Source: an uncultured Pedobacter sp.
GTDB lineage: Bacteria; Bacteroidota; Bacteroidia; Sphingobacteriales; Sphingobacteriaceae
Length of the DNA: 64,000 nt
Assembly: GCA_938008555.1 (NCBI GenBank)
Contig: CALLKE010000179.1
Coordinates: 1 to 64,000 of the forward strand
Reading direction: 5' to 3'
Both the position numbers and the translations under genes were made by a program. Shown here piece after piece: positions 16,204 to 24,550 of this stretch (its first letter is position 1; every line of letters starts with the position of its first letter). The notes under the pieces were generated by a model. The model was not told where the DNA came from, searched no databases, and saw only the letters and a list, made by a program, of their open reading frames with translations.

Positions 16204-16421
16204 AGTTTTGTGGAGGACGTGGTTTTGCTGTCTATGATGGTGTAGGTAGTGTATTTCGGTTGGCTGGGGGATTGTTGATTGTTGTTTTGTTTGTTATTGC
16301 AATTGCATTGACGATTACAACTGCAGCTGGATTCTCGTCCTATTGCTTGAAGCCACATCCAGCAAGCAATAGCAAAAATTGCACCCATAAATAGCACTAA
16401 ATAATTCATGAATTCAGTCAT
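16200..16421 (-). CDS. small membrane protein with Cys/Asn/Gln-rich tail (moron candidate)
   Basis: This 73-aa reverse-strand ORF lies between the chaperone and tape measure genes. MTEFMNYLVLFMGAIFAIAC begins with a transmembrane helix (about residues 6-25). A SCSCNRQCNCNNKQNNNQQ stretch with four cysteines follows, then a polar tail. A TATGTTTG box (-7 consensus TAnnTTTG) on the reverse strand lies 21-28 nt before its ATG. Its stop overlaps the stop of the frameshifted chaperone. The unlike orientation and own promoter box suggest a gene expressed from the prophage; no function can be given. Confidence 0.45.
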   Translation of the reverse strand: MTEFMNYLVLFMGAIFAIACWMWLQAIGRESSCSCNRQCNCNNKQNNNQQSPSQPKYTTYTIIDSKTTSSTKL

Positions 16422-16441
16422 AAAAATAAAAATTTGATTCA

Positions 16442-16449
16442 CAAACATA
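16442..16449 (-). promoter_or_regulatory. -7 box for the reverse small membrane gene
   Basis: On the reverse strand this reads TATGTTTG, an exact TAnnTTTG. It would give a message with a leader of roughly 15 nt for the 73-aa ORF. No clear -33 element accompanies it. Confidence 0.35.
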
Positions 16450-16456
16450 ACAAAAA

Positions 16457-18859
16457 ATGAGCAAGCCATTAGATTATAGAATTAATTTTAACACAAATGC
16501 GTCTGCTGTTTTTGTTGAATTAAATCAAAATATTAATCAAGTCAATGCAAGTACCAAAAATATGACTTATAATTTTGGAGAGACTTGGAAGAAACTACTA
16601 TCTGTTAATCAAGCCCTCGAGGGTATTCGCAATTTAAAATCTGTATTTGATGAAGCAATCCAGCCAGGTATTGCTTTAAATACTTCTTTAACTGATTTGT
16701 CAGCTATCACAGGTTTAACTGGAAAAGCATTGGGTGAGATCAGTGATGCAGCTCGTGCTAGTGCGGAGGCTTTTGGAACCGATGCTGCTCAAAATGTAGA
16801 AAGTTATAAACTCCTACTTTCACAATTATCGCCCGATATAGCAAAGAATTCGACTGCCCTAAAACTTATGGGTGACCATGTCAATATCCTATCGAAAACG
16901 ATGGGTGGAGATACGGTGGCTGCAACTGAGGTACTCACTACGGCCATGAATCAGTATGGTGTCAGCTTGGATGATCCTATGCAGGCGAGTAAAACGATGG
17001 CCGACATGATGAATGTGATGGCTGCCGCGGCTAAAGAGGGTTGTTCGGAGCTCCCACAAATTAAGGCGGCTTTGCAGCAGGTGGGTATGGTGGCCAAAAC
17101 GACAGGGGTCACTTTCTCTGAAACGAATGCAGCCATACAGGTATTGGATAAAGCAGGTAAAAAAGGTGCCGAGGGTGGTGTGGCCTTACGTAATGTACTA
17201 AGCACCTTAAACAAAGGACGTTTTTTACCCAAAGAGACACGGGCAGAATTAGAGGCTGCAGGAATTAGCATTGCTCGCTTAACCGACAAATCAATACCCT
17301 TAACTGATCGTTTAAAAGCACTTAAACCGATTGTTAATGATACCGCTTTAGTAACCAAGCTGTTCGACGAAGCCAATGCAGCTTCAGCTATTGCTTTAAT
17401 AGATGGCGCTGATGCGGTTGATGATTACAATCGTAAAATACAAGGGACAAATACAGCGGTTGAGCAAGCTAAGGTGGTGATGGGTAGTTATGCTGAGCAG
17501 ATGAAAAGCTCAAAAGCATGGTTTGATGATATAAAAATCAGTATTTTCAATTTGAGCCAATCATTTTTTGGTGGTACTCAAAATATGATGGCTTTCTCGA
17601 CAGGTATTTTACAGTTGGTAAGCGGGATGAATGTGTTGCTTGATATTGGTGGTAGGTTTATGACTACTTTCTGGGATTTAGGCAAAAAACTTCTCATCAA
17701 AACGGGTATCATCACGGCAGACACAGTCGCCACAGGCCTCAATGCATCAGCAACCTCAGGTGCATCACTGGCTACCAAAACGTGGACGGGAATCCAACGC
17801 ATATTCAATGTAGTGATGGCAGCAAACCCTGTAGGACGTGTTATTCAGGGAATTCTCCTATTGACGGGTGTTGTAGTGGCAGCAACAACAGCCTATTCGG
17901 CTTATAACAAAAATCAGGATACCGCTAAGACGGTAGCCAATGAACTCAACAGCCAAATATTGGTGGAAAAAAGGGGGCTTAATGATTTGTTTGATCAGTT
18001 AAAACGCACGAATCCCGAGTCGGAGCGACGCAAGGATTTAATTAAGGAGTTGAATGATCGTTACCCTCATTTAATAGACTACCAGAAACTGGAAGCCGCT
18101 AAAGAACAAGACATCGAAAAAGCGCGCCGAGAAGCCAATGATGAGTTAGAGCGCACAATAAGACTTTCGGCTCAAAGAGTACAAAAGGAGGCTTTTGTTA
18201 AGGATGTTACTGAAAAAGAGCTGGCTTTATCGAATGATTTGATCAATAAAGACAAGTTTCACGAGGAGCAAACAGGTGAACTTTTATCAGTTATCAAGAA
18301 AGCAACAGAAGATGCGATTAAATCAGGTAAACATGAGGCTGGTGTACTCTTTGGGGCGTCAATTCCTCTAATCAACAAAATGATGGGAGATATAATGGAT
18401 GCAAACCCAAAATTGCGACCTCTTATTGAAAAGGAATCCATTAAAGTATTCCATTTAATTGATGCCCAGCTTACTGGGCAAAAAGGAGTGCAGGATCATG
18501 AGCGCTTTGAAGAGCTGAAATCTGGTAAAACACCACCAAAAAAGAAAGATGACCCTAAGAAGGAAGATCCAAAAACACCCAATGATGGAACTAAGCCAGA
18601 TAAAGTAAAAGGTGGCCTAAAAGGTTTCGGCACCGCAGCAGCTGATGCAGCCAAAAACATACCGTCTACAACGGACAAAAAAGGCAGCCTTTCCAGCAAC
18701 AACCAAGGCGGCGGTGGCAATCGCAGCTTAACGATCAACAAACTCGTAGAAACCCTGATCGTGAAAGTAGAACGCCTACCCGAAAGTAAGGAGCGTATTA
18801 AAGATGCGGTAGCCGAAGCACTTTTAACTGCCGTAAACGATTACAACTTAGCAACCTAA
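16457..18859 (+). CDS. phage tail tape measure protein (TP901-like)
   Basis: This 800-aa protein has the TP901 tape-measure core in residues about 70-340 (SLTDLSAITGLTGKALGEIS, then MNVMAAAAKEGCSELPQIKA, LQQVGMVAKTTGVTFSETNA and GVALRNVLSTLNKGRF). Hydrophobic segments lie near 455-485 (RVIQGILLLTGVVVAATTAY), a coiled-coil helical stretch follows, then a Lys/Pro/Asp-rich linker (about 690-740) and a basic end. It sets tail length and helps DNA entry. It directly follows the tail assembly chaperone, as usual. Confidence 0.93.
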   Translation: MSKPLDYRINFNTNASAVFVELNQNINQVNASTKNMTYNFGETWKKLLSVNQALEGIRNLKSVFDEAIQPGIALNTSLTDLSAITGLTGKALGEISDAARASAEAFGTDAAQNVESYKLLLSQLSPDIAKNSTALKLMGDHVNILSKTMGGDTVAATEVLTTAMNQYGVSLDDPMQASKTMADMMNVMAAAAKEGCSELPQIKAALQQVGMVAKTTGVTFSETNAAIQVLDKAGKKGAEGGVALRNVLSTLNKGRFLPKETRAELEAAGISIARLTDKSIPLTDRLKALKPIVNDTALVTKLFDEANAASAIALIDGADAVDDYNRKIQGTNTAVEQAKVVMGSYAEQMKSSKAWFDDIKISIFNLSQSFFGGTQNMMAFSTGILQLVSGMNVLLDIGGRFMTTFWDLGKKLLIKTGIITADTVATGLNASATSGASLATKTWTGIQRIFNVVMAANPVGRVIQGILLLTGVVVAATTAYSAYNKNQDTAKTVANELNSQILVEKRGLNDLFDQLKRTNPESERRKDLIKELNDRYPHLIDYQKLEAAKEQDIEKARREANDELERTIRLSAQRVQKEAFVKDVTEKELALSNDLINKDKFHEEQTGELLSVIKKATEDAIKSGKHEAGVLFGASIPLINKMMGDIMDANPKLRPLIEKESIKVFHLIDAQLTGQKGVQDHERFEELKSGKTPPKKKDDPKKEDPKTPNDGTKPDKVKGGLKGFGTAAADAAKNIPSTTDKKGSLSSNNQGGGGNRSLTINKLVETLIVKVERLPESKERIKDAVAEALLTAVNDYNLAT

Positions 18860-18861
18860 AC

Positions 18862-19422
18862 ATGATCCCTATAAATACTTTGTTAACCACTAGCAGCGTG
18901 GTGATGCGCACCTTTTTGCCTTTTGCGCCACAGCTGTATCGTAAGCCGTTGAGCACGAGTTTGCCCGAGGTATCCAACTCTGGGGCGATGGATTGGGTGG
19001 GTGTACCCACACTGACTACCCTCACTCTGAAATGCAAGGACCAAGAGATTAAACTCAAAGAATGCATCTGTTTGGTTACGTTGGAGAAAAATATTGTCCA
19101 AACAGCCTTGCAGGGCCGCAATGGAACGATCAAAGAATACATCAGCGACGGCGACTATCAGGTAGAAATTGCTGCAGCTTTGACTTCCGAATGCGACCAG
19201 TACCCCAAGGATGAGCTCCAAAAGCTGATGGCCTTCTTGAAAATCAATGATTCTATACTGGTTGGCGACGATAGCTTCCTAGGCCTGTTTGGCATCACGA
19301 ATTTGATTGTGAAAAGCTATGGCTTTAATCAAGAAACACATAGCAACCGTCAAACATTTACGATTTGCTGCTTGAGCGACACGGCTTATGAAATCAAACT
19401 GCAGGAGGATCGGGTATGCTAA
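18862..19422 (+). CDS. tail/baseplate protein, DUF6046-like
   Basis: This 186-aa protein begins 2 nt after the tape measure. TALQGRNGTIKEYISDGDYQ, then VEIAAALTSECDQYPKDEL and LFGITNLIVKSYGFN resemble a family I recall as DUF6046 from Bacteroidota phages and tail-like islands. The 'GR-x-G-T-I-K-E-Y-I' strand pattern is shared with proteins that link tape measure and hub (the role of the LysM adaptor or Mu gp43). The next hub gene overlaps its end by 7 nt. Confidence 0.65.
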   Translation: MIPINTLLTTSSVVMRTFLPFAPQLYRKPLSTSLPEVSNSGAMDWVGVPTLTTLTLKCKDQEIKLKECICLVTLEKNIVQTALQGRNGTIKEYISDGDYQVEIAAALTSECDQYPKDELQKLMAFLKINDSILVGDDSFLGLFGITNLIVKSYGFNQETHSNRQTFTICCLSDTAYEIKLQEDRVC

Positions 19423-20483
19423 AGTTAGGATGTGAAATAACCATTGAAAGACCTCTGTCGGAGAAGGATCAAGGCGGGCAAAAATGGGTTTTCAATGCGC
19501 TTTCGAGCTGTGTGATTGTGGAAGATACGGGCAGCTTAACGGACACTTGCGTGATCGAATTGCCGAAAAAAATCAGTTGGCAACGCGACCCTCGCCCTCG
19601 AAAGGATCAAAAAGCAAGCGACGAGTCTGAACCTGTGAAGGAGGTGCCCATTAAACGAGGTGATCAAATCACGGTGCGGCTGGGTTACGATGGTGATTTG
19701 AAAACGCGCTTTTCAGGCTATGTACGCAATGTAGACACCAAAGCACCCGTGAGGATAGAATGCGAGGATGGTATGTTTTTGCTCAAACTGGAACCTGCTA
19801 AACAAAGAGGGCTTGATAATAATACCACACTAAAAGGTTTGATTGGCTTTTTGCTGAAAGGTACAGGCGTGGAGTACAAATTGATTGATCAGGACATTGC
19901 TTTAGGTAAATATCGTATTACAAAGTCTACGGTGGCCGAGGAGCTCAATGAGCTGAAGCGTGAAAAAAGTTTTAAAGCGTATTTCCGTCTAATAAAGGAT
20001 AAAAACGATCCTGAGAAAACAAAATCGGTATTGTACGTGGGTTATGATTACCCCTTTGACTCCAAGAACAAGGAATCATTTGTACACAGCAAAAACATCA
20101 TCACCGAAGAACTGATATACCGCCGCGCTGAGGATATGAAGCTGAAAGTAAAGGCCGCTTCTGAAAACCAAAACAAGGTACGCATTGAGATCCCCCCAGT
20201 TGGCGATCAGGATGGCGAAGAAATCCAAGTATTTGCCTACAACTTGAATCCCGATGAATTAAAATTATTCGCCGAAAAAGCATTGATCCGGTATAAATAC
20301 ACGGGTCACCGCGGGAGCTTCGAAACGTTTGGCGAGCCGCTGGTTCACAAATGTGATATCGCCCACATCGAACCCAGCGACGGTAAAAAGGGGGATTACT
20401 TGATTAAAAAACTAGAAGTGAGTTTCGGAACGGGTGGCTATCGACAGAAAATAGAGTTGGGACCTGTGGTAAAGGTTGTCTGA
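19416..20483 (+). CDS. baseplate hub protein (Mu gp44 / gpD-like)
   Basis: This 355-aa protein has the hub fold order: an N-terminal strand domain, ITVRLGYDGDLKTRFSGYVRNVDTKAPVRIECEDGMFLLK near 90-130, and a middle TLKGLIGFLLKGTGVEYKLI with FKAYFRLIKDKNDPEKTKSV. 'F-x-G-Y-V...I-x-C-E-D' is common in late control D/gp44-type hubs. It forms the trimeric hub that holds the spike. The last Val and stop are provided by palindromic element copy 6. Confidence 0.8.
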   Translation: MLKLGCEITIERPLSEKDQGGQKWVFNALSSCVIVEDTGSLTDTCVIELPKKISWQRDPRPRKDQKASDESEPVKEVPIKRGDQITVRLGYDGDLKTRFSGYVRNVDTKAPVRIECEDGMFLLKLEPAKQRGLDNNTTLKGLIGFLLKGTGVEYKLIDQDIALGKYRITKSTVAEELNELKREKSFKAYFRLIKDKNDPEKTKSVLYVGYDYPFDSKNKESFVHSKNIITEELIYRRAEDMKLKVKAASENQNKVRIEIPPVGDQDGEEIQVFAYNLNPDELKLFAEKALIRYKYTGHRGSFETFGEPLVHKCDIAHIEPSDGKKGDYLIKKLEVSFGTGGYRQKIELGPVVKVV

Positions 20484-20597
20484 ATCAGGATAAGAAGGAT
20501 AAAATAGACAGGGTGGATCCCATCGCTTTTGCCCTTTGGCCTGGATTGTAGGCTGCATCCTATTTATCCTAACATCCTTCTTATCCTGACTCAGACC
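20476..20597. repeat. palindromic element copy 6 (subfamily B)
   Basis: The left tip is TTGTCTGAATCAGGAT; the right tip has a single change (ATCCTGACTCAGACC). Arms hold GGATAAGAAGGATAAAATAG and the TTATCCTAACATCCTTCTTATCC counterpart. The centre has GGGTGGATCCC and CCCTTTGGCCTGG. It overlaps the end of the hub gene and supplies its stop codon. The spike gene starts 29 nt after it. Confidence 0.9.
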
Positions 20598-20625
20598 ATT
20601 AAACGAACAAATTAAAAACACAAAC

Positions 20626-21210
20626 ATGATCCATCACTTACAAAAACTAACCGCCACAGGCGAAGAACTGTACGCAAAAGTATGCACTGTACACCGTGTA
20701 GACAAAGAAAACAACTATTGCGACGTGATCCCCGTTGATGGTACGGCCGAGTTGTTTGACGTGTCTTTTCAAGCGGATTCACAAGGCGGAGGGCTGTGCT
20801 TTTATCCCGCCGTCAACAGCAAAGTATTGGTGGTTTTTATCAATAAGCATCATGCATGTATTTGCCAAGTGAGTGAGGTGGATTTGATGGAACTGGCGAT
20901 TGATAAAATGGAATTTTCGGTGGATAAAGAGAAGTTAAAACTCAAGAATGGCGATGTTGAGTTTTTAATTAATGAAGCGGGCTTAAATCTTGAAAAAGGA
21001 AAAGTAAAATTTTCGGTTGGCAAAGATGGCTTCCTCCTCAAAACAGAAACTCAAAGCCTTAAAAAACTGATGGTTGAGCTATTAGATGCCATCCAAGCTA
21101 TGGTGTTCACGGCTCCAGGAGGCTCACCCGCTGCCCTAACAACAAAACTTCTGAATGCATCGACTTTCACAGAGCTTCAAACAAAATTTAACACCCTTTT
21201 AAAAGATTAA
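20626..21210 (+). CDS. baseplate spike protein (gpV / Mu gp45-like)
   Basis: This 194-aa protein starts with an OB-fold-like half (VCTVHRVDKENNYCDVIPVD, then GGGLCFYPAVNSKVLVVFIN). Alternating strands with a regular short repeat follow (about residues 85-145: KMEFSVDKEKLKLKNGDVEF, then LINEAGLNLEKGKVKFSVGK), as in a triple-stranded beta-helix needle. A helical end follows. That is the build of phage spike proteins at the tail tip. It stands behind the hub and before the gp25-like wedge gene. Confidence 0.8.
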   Translation: MIHHLQKLTATGEELYAKVCTVHRVDKENNYCDVIPVDGTAELFDVSFQADSQGGGLCFYPAVNSKVLVVFINKHHACICQVSEVDLMELAIDKMEFSVDKEKLKLKNGDVEFLINEAGLNLEKGKVKFSVGKDGFLLKTETQSLKKLMVELLDAIQAMVFTAPGGSPAALTTKLLNASTFTELQTKFNTLLKD

Positions 21211-21214
21211 AAAA

Positions 21215-21499
21215 ATGCAAGACATCCTATTAGACGAATACGACAACCTGCTGATCGACCGCGGCGATTGGCAGCTGGGTGATAGCCATCAACAACATGT
21301 ACAACTATTATTAACGAGCATGCCCGGCGAATGGAAAGAGAACCCCGAGACAGGCGTGGGCCTTGTTTTGTCGCAACATGGGGTGATCGATGGGTTTATC
21401 AAACGCACCATCGCCGTGCAGCTGGAGGCCGACGGCTTTAAACTAGATCATCTACAAATCACCGAAAAAGGAATCATCATCGATGCAAAACGACTATAA
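21215..21499 (+). CDS. baseplate wedge protein, gp25 / Mu gp46-like
   Basis: This 94-aa protein starts 4 nt after the spike gene. The pattern DWQLGDSHQQHVQLLLTSMP, then GEWKENPETGVGLVLSQHG is typical of gp25/W/gp46 wedge proteins: a strand, a helix with QH-x-x-x-L-L, then 'G-x-x-x-x-x-P-x-x-G'. It would nucleate the sheath at the baseplate. Its 3' end overlaps the next gene by 17 nt in another frame. Confidence 0.8.
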   Translation: MQDILLDEYDNLLIDRGDWQLGDSHQQHVQLLLTSMPGEWKENPETGVGLVLSQHGVIDGFIKRTIAVQLEADGFKLDHLQITEKGIIIDAKRL

Positions 21500-21785
21500 A
21501 ACACAAGAAGGACAAACGTTGCTGGATATCGCCGTCCACCATTTCGGCTCGATGGAGGCCGCTTTCGAAATCGCGGCACACGCGGGCTTGAGCTTAACCG
21601 ATGAGCTGCCCGCTGGTAGCGCAATCCGTTTACCCAAACCCACACGAGCCGAGCAGATGAATAAATATGTGGTGGTGGCGATTGCTAATCGGAATATAAT
21701 CCCCTCCACAGGCATCAATGCCCTGCACGAATTTGATGGGGGCATTGGAGCGATGCAAATTTGGGTATCACTAAAAATTGGATAA
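21483..21785 (+). CDS. LysM-like tail protein (gpX-type)
   Basis: This 100-aa protein has a LysM-like half (YKTQEGQTLLDIAVHHFGSM, then EAAFEIAAHAGLSLTDELPA and GSAIRLP). The order 'T-x-x-G-x-T-L-x-D-I-A', a helix, and 'L-P-A-G-x-x-I-x-L-P' is that of phage tail protein X/LysM adaptors between tube and hub. The rest is short and has no motif. It overlaps both neighbours, which suggests coupled translation. Confidence 0.75.
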   Translation: MQNDYKTQEGQTLLDIAVHHFGSMEAAFEIAAHAGLSLTDELPAGSAIRLPKPTRAEQMNKYVVVAIANRNIIPSTGINALHEFDGGIGAMQIWVSLKIG

Positions 21786-21792
21786 TAAAGAC

Positions 21793-22749
21793 ATGGCACG
21801 TACAATAGCTGAAATACAGGAACAAATTATTAAAGAAAAAGATCGCAGTCCAGGACTGGAATCTTTAAACAGTACAAGTAAAACAGCCATCTGGCGGGTG
21901 TGGACCTACATCACGGCCGTCGCTATTTGGACGTTGGAAAACCTGTTCGACCTCCACAAAAAAGAGGTGGATCGTTTACTACTGACCAAAAAGCCACACA
22001 ATCTGCTTTGGTACAAAACCAAGGCCGAAGCTTTTCAGTTCGGCAGCGAATTGAAACCCGGCAGCGATTGTTACGACAATACGGGCGTGGACCATTTAAA
22101 AGTGGCTAAAAGTCGCATCGTCAAACACGTAGCCGTTGTAGAAAACAAAAAAACGGGTTGGGTACGCATCAAAGCAGCCAAAGAAGTGAACGGCGAGCTG
22201 CAAAAACTTTCGCAGATAGAGCCCGACAAGTCAAAAAAAGGTTCACAGGCAGAAGTCGACGCGCAAAAAAAAATCTTACAGACAGAACTGGGTGCACTCA
22301 ACAGTTACATGCAACATATTAAGGATGCGGGTGTGAAATTGATTGTCCAATCCTTGCCACCCGATCGTCTAAAAATGCACATCGATATTTATTACGATGC
22401 GATGGTGTTGGATGAAAATGGTGGGCGTTTGGACGGGGGTAGTGTCAAACCCGTGAACGATACCATTGATGCGTATTTGCGAAGCTTGCCTTTTAACGGC
22501 GCGTTTGTGCTAGCCACGCTAACCGACCAGTTGCAAGAAACCCCGGGCGTGGTCATCCCGCAAATACGTCACGTGGCTGTTTCCTACGGAACTCGCAAGG
22601 AAGTATGTATTCCCGTTCGGTACGTTCCCGATGGGGGCTATTTGCGCATCTACGAAGCGGCCGATTTAAAAATTACGTACTACCCCAGCAACAAACTACC
22701 TCTGGAGGGCGAGGGTGAGGTTTGTACACACGACACCTATCAATCATGA
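21793..22749 (+). CDS. baseplate protein J-like (Mu gp47-like)
   Basis: The start MARTIAEIQEQIIKEKDRSP is 7 nt after the previous stop. The 318-aa protein has AIWRVWTYITAVAIWTLENL, a helical segment near residue 35, and a late part with PLPFNGAFVLATLTDQLQET-like region, PGVVIPQIRHVAVSYGTR and ITYYPSNK, as in gpJ/gp47 wedge proteins of Bacteroidota. It carries an insertion rich in Lys (residues 115-170). It forms the baseplate wedge with the gp46- and gp48-position proteins. Confidence 0.75.
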   Translation: MARTIAEIQEQIIKEKDRSPGLESLNSTSKTAIWRVWTYITAVAIWTLENLFDLHKKEVDRLLLTKKPHNLLWYKTKAEAFQFGSELKPGSDCYDNTGVDHLKVAKSRIVKHVAVVENKKTGWVRIKAAKEVNGELQKLSQIEPDKSKKGSQAEVDAQKKILQTELGALNSYMQHIKDAGVKLIVQSLPPDRLKMHIDIYYDAMVLDENGGRLDGGSVKPVNDTIDAYLRSLPFNGAFVLATLTDQLQETPGVVIPQIRHVAVSYGTRKEVCIPVRYVPDGGYLRIYEAADLKITYYPSNKLPLEGEGEVCTHDTYQS

Positions 22750-23321
22750 AACAAGAACAGAACCTAAAACAGGCATTAACCAAAACAGATGATGCAGCCA
22801 ATTCGGCCCTTTTTCGACTTGACTATCAGCGATTGGTCAACATGCTTTTGCCCTTCACCTTGCGCAAACATGGCCTTCAGGTACCGTTTATCGAACGAAG
22901 GCATACGATGCGCGCGTGGATCCATGCGCTTTTGGCTCCGGTAAAGAGGCTTTATATCGATTTTTTGGTGTATCGCTATCAGATTAATTACAAGATGGAA
23001 CATACCGGGCAAGTGGTTTATCTAGAAAAAGTATTGAACGATCGTTTCGACCGTGGCAAAGAACGGATCCGAATCAAAGACGGGCCGAAACTGGAATGGG
23101 TGTATATTTTTCGAAGGGATGAGCAAAAGCCAAAATATCTCAAAAAAATATACCTGCACAATCAGCTCAGCTATGGCGAAAAGGGTGTCGATTTTGAGGT
23201 TTTTATCCCCACGGATACCGATATACCTGTTTGGACCGATAGTGGCAAATGGGCCGAGTGTCATTCCTTATTAAATTATTACAAACTAGCAGGCAAAACC
23301 TATCAATTAACCAAACCATGA
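22746..23321 (+). CDS. baseplate/tail protein in the gp48 (gpI) position
   Basis: The start overlaps the J-like stop (ATGA). The 191-aa protein has RLDYQRLVNMLLPFTLRKHG at the front and FLVYRYQINYKMEHTGQVVY, then LEKVLNDRFDRGKERIRIKD in the middle. I do not recognise a specific motif, but its place between J-like and tail-fibre genes, with overlapping starts on both sides, is that of gpI/gp48. It probably connects fibre to baseplate. Confidence 0.65.
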   Translation: MKQEQNLKQALTKTDDAANSALFRLDYQRLVNMLLPFTLRKHGLQVPFIERRHTMRAWIHALLAPVKRLYIDFLVYRYQINYKMEHTGQVVYLEKVLNDRFDRGKERIRIKDGPKLEWVYIFRRDEQKPKYLKKIYLHNQLSYGEKGVDFEVFIPTDTDIPVWTDSGKWAECHSLLNYYKLAGKTYQLTKP

Positions 23322-24313
23322 ACAGAATAGATTTTTCACATTCGGGCGGGTTCCCGTTGGATACCGACACCCTGAATTTTTTACAAACCAGTTTCACGCA
23401 TCCCATCAAAGAGCTAGCCAAATTAGGTGGAGATAATTACATCATTAGCGGCGTAACAGACGACGGGGCCAAAACTACCGACGGCTGGGTGGTGATCAAA
23501 GGCGAGATCATGCCCTTTAAAGGCGATTTAAAACAGAGTACGATCGTGATTGTAACCAATGCCCAAACCGTCGACTTTGAAAATGGTGCCGAACGCGAAG
23601 TATATTTTACTCGTTATGCCACATTTGGTGTAAGTCTGGATTCCATTCCATTTGCTTCGCTTGCGCGGATGCATGATTTGCAGCAGCAAAAGAAACGTGC
23701 GGATGATTTAAGAGCCGACCACGAGGAACATAAAGAAGCCGTAACCAAACGAACGGACGAATTGCAAACGGCACATGATGCGCATAAAGAAGCGGTAACC
23801 AAACGTACGGGCGAGTTGCAAGCGGCGCATGATGCGCATAAAGAAGCCGTAACCAAACGTACGGGTGAATTGCAAACGGATATTACCACCAAAACAAGTG
23901 CATTGCAAACGGCTCATGATGCACTTCAAATTCGGGCTACTAGACTGGAAACAAACCACCAATTCGTACGCGGAATGATCATAGCTTGGAGTGGTTCTAT
24001 TGCTTCCATTCCTTACGGGTGGCGACTTTGTGAAGCACTGAAAGATCGGTTTATTTTGGGTGCGGGTGGTAAAAAGAGAGTAGGCGAAGAGGGTGGAACA
24101 GAGGAGCATACCTTGACGGTGGATGAGATGCCTGCGCATAGTCACGGTTTTTCCTCACCATCGAAAACCCCCGACGTAGATAGAGGTAGCCATTATTCAT
24201 CATGGTCTTTAGATGATGTAGCCTCATATACAACATCCACAGTGGGCGGTAATAAAGCCCACCCCAACATGCCCCCTTTCTATGCTTTGGCATACATTGA
24301 GTATGTGGGGTAA
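23318..24313 (+). CDS. tail fibre with tandem repeats and collar-type C terminus
   Basis: The ATG overlaps the preceding stop (ATGA). The 331-aa fibre has an N-terminal attachment part. Residues about 130-205 are a helical coiled stretch built from 18-aa repeats (KEAVTKRTxELQxAHDAH). The C-terminal part has GMIIAWSGSIASIPYGWRLC, then RFILGAGGKKRVGEEGGTEE and HTLTVDEMPAHSHGF, ending in PPFYALAYIEYVG. 'W-x-x-C...R-F-x-x-G-x-G...M-P-x-H-x-H...P-P-y-y-x-x-x-Y-I' is the phage tail collar/receptor-binding tip. Copy 7 of the palindrome begins right after it. Confidence 0.88.
   Translation: MNRIDFSHSGGFPLDTDTLNFLQTSFTHPIKELAKLGGDNYIISGVTDDGAKTTDGWVVIKGEIMPFKGDLKQSTIVIVTNAQTVDFENGAEREVYFTRYATFGVSLDSIPFASLARMHDLQQQKKRADDLRADHEEHKEAVTKRTDELQTAHDAHKEAVTKRTGELQAAHDAHKEAVTKRTGELQTDITTKTSALQTAHDALQIRATRLETNHQFVRGMIIAWSGSIASIPYGWRLCEALKDRFILGAGGKKRVGEEGGTEEHTLTVDEMPAHSHGFSSPSKTPDVDRGSHYSSWSLDDVASYTTSTVGGNKAHPNMPPFYALAYIEYVG
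23729..23881 (+). repeat. 54-bp tandem repeat in tail fibre
   Basis: The unit begins CATAAAGAAGCCGTAACCAA and encodes HKEAVTKRTxELQxAHDA. Two full units (23729-23782, 23783-23836) are followed by a third that stops matching near 23880. DNA identity is high, so it is a recent duplication that can change fibre length. Confidence 0.9.
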
Positions 24314-24447
24314 TTGTCTGAATCAGGATAAGAAGAATAAAAAAGATAAGATGGATGCCTTCGCCTCGGCCCTTTAAGCAGCGAAAAAGTGGGCTTGTGG
24401 GTGGCATCCTGTTGATCCTAACATCCTTTTTATCCTGATTCAGACAA
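24314..24447. repeat. palindromic element copy 7 (subfamily B)
   Basis: Tips TTGTCTGAATCAGGAT and ATCCTGATTCAGACAA are perfect. The left arm has AAGAAGAATAAAAAAGATAAG and the right arm AACATCCTTTTTATCC. The centre (GATGCCTTCGCCTCGGCC, then GTGGGCTTGTGGGTGGCATCC) matches copy 4. The element begins directly at the end of the tail fibre stop codon and ends about 100 nt before the second fibre gene. Confidence 0.92.
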
Positions 24448-24463
24448 AAAAAATGCTCATCTG

Positions 24464-24494
24464 TCCGTAGAGTTAAGCGAAGCGTCTCTACGGA
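24464..24494. terminator. hairpin between the two fibre genes
   Basis: TCCGTAGAG (24464-24472) pairs with CTCTACGGA (24486-24494), a perfect 9-bp stem. A second small stem, GAGTC/GACTC, lies at about 24510-24523. Neither is followed by a strong T-run on the forward strand, so an RNA-processing or pausing role is as likely as termination. Confidence 0.4.
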
Positions 24495-24550
24495 TTAACA
24501 AATAAAAAAGAGTCTCCAGACTCGACTAAACAACATTAAAACCGAAAAAA

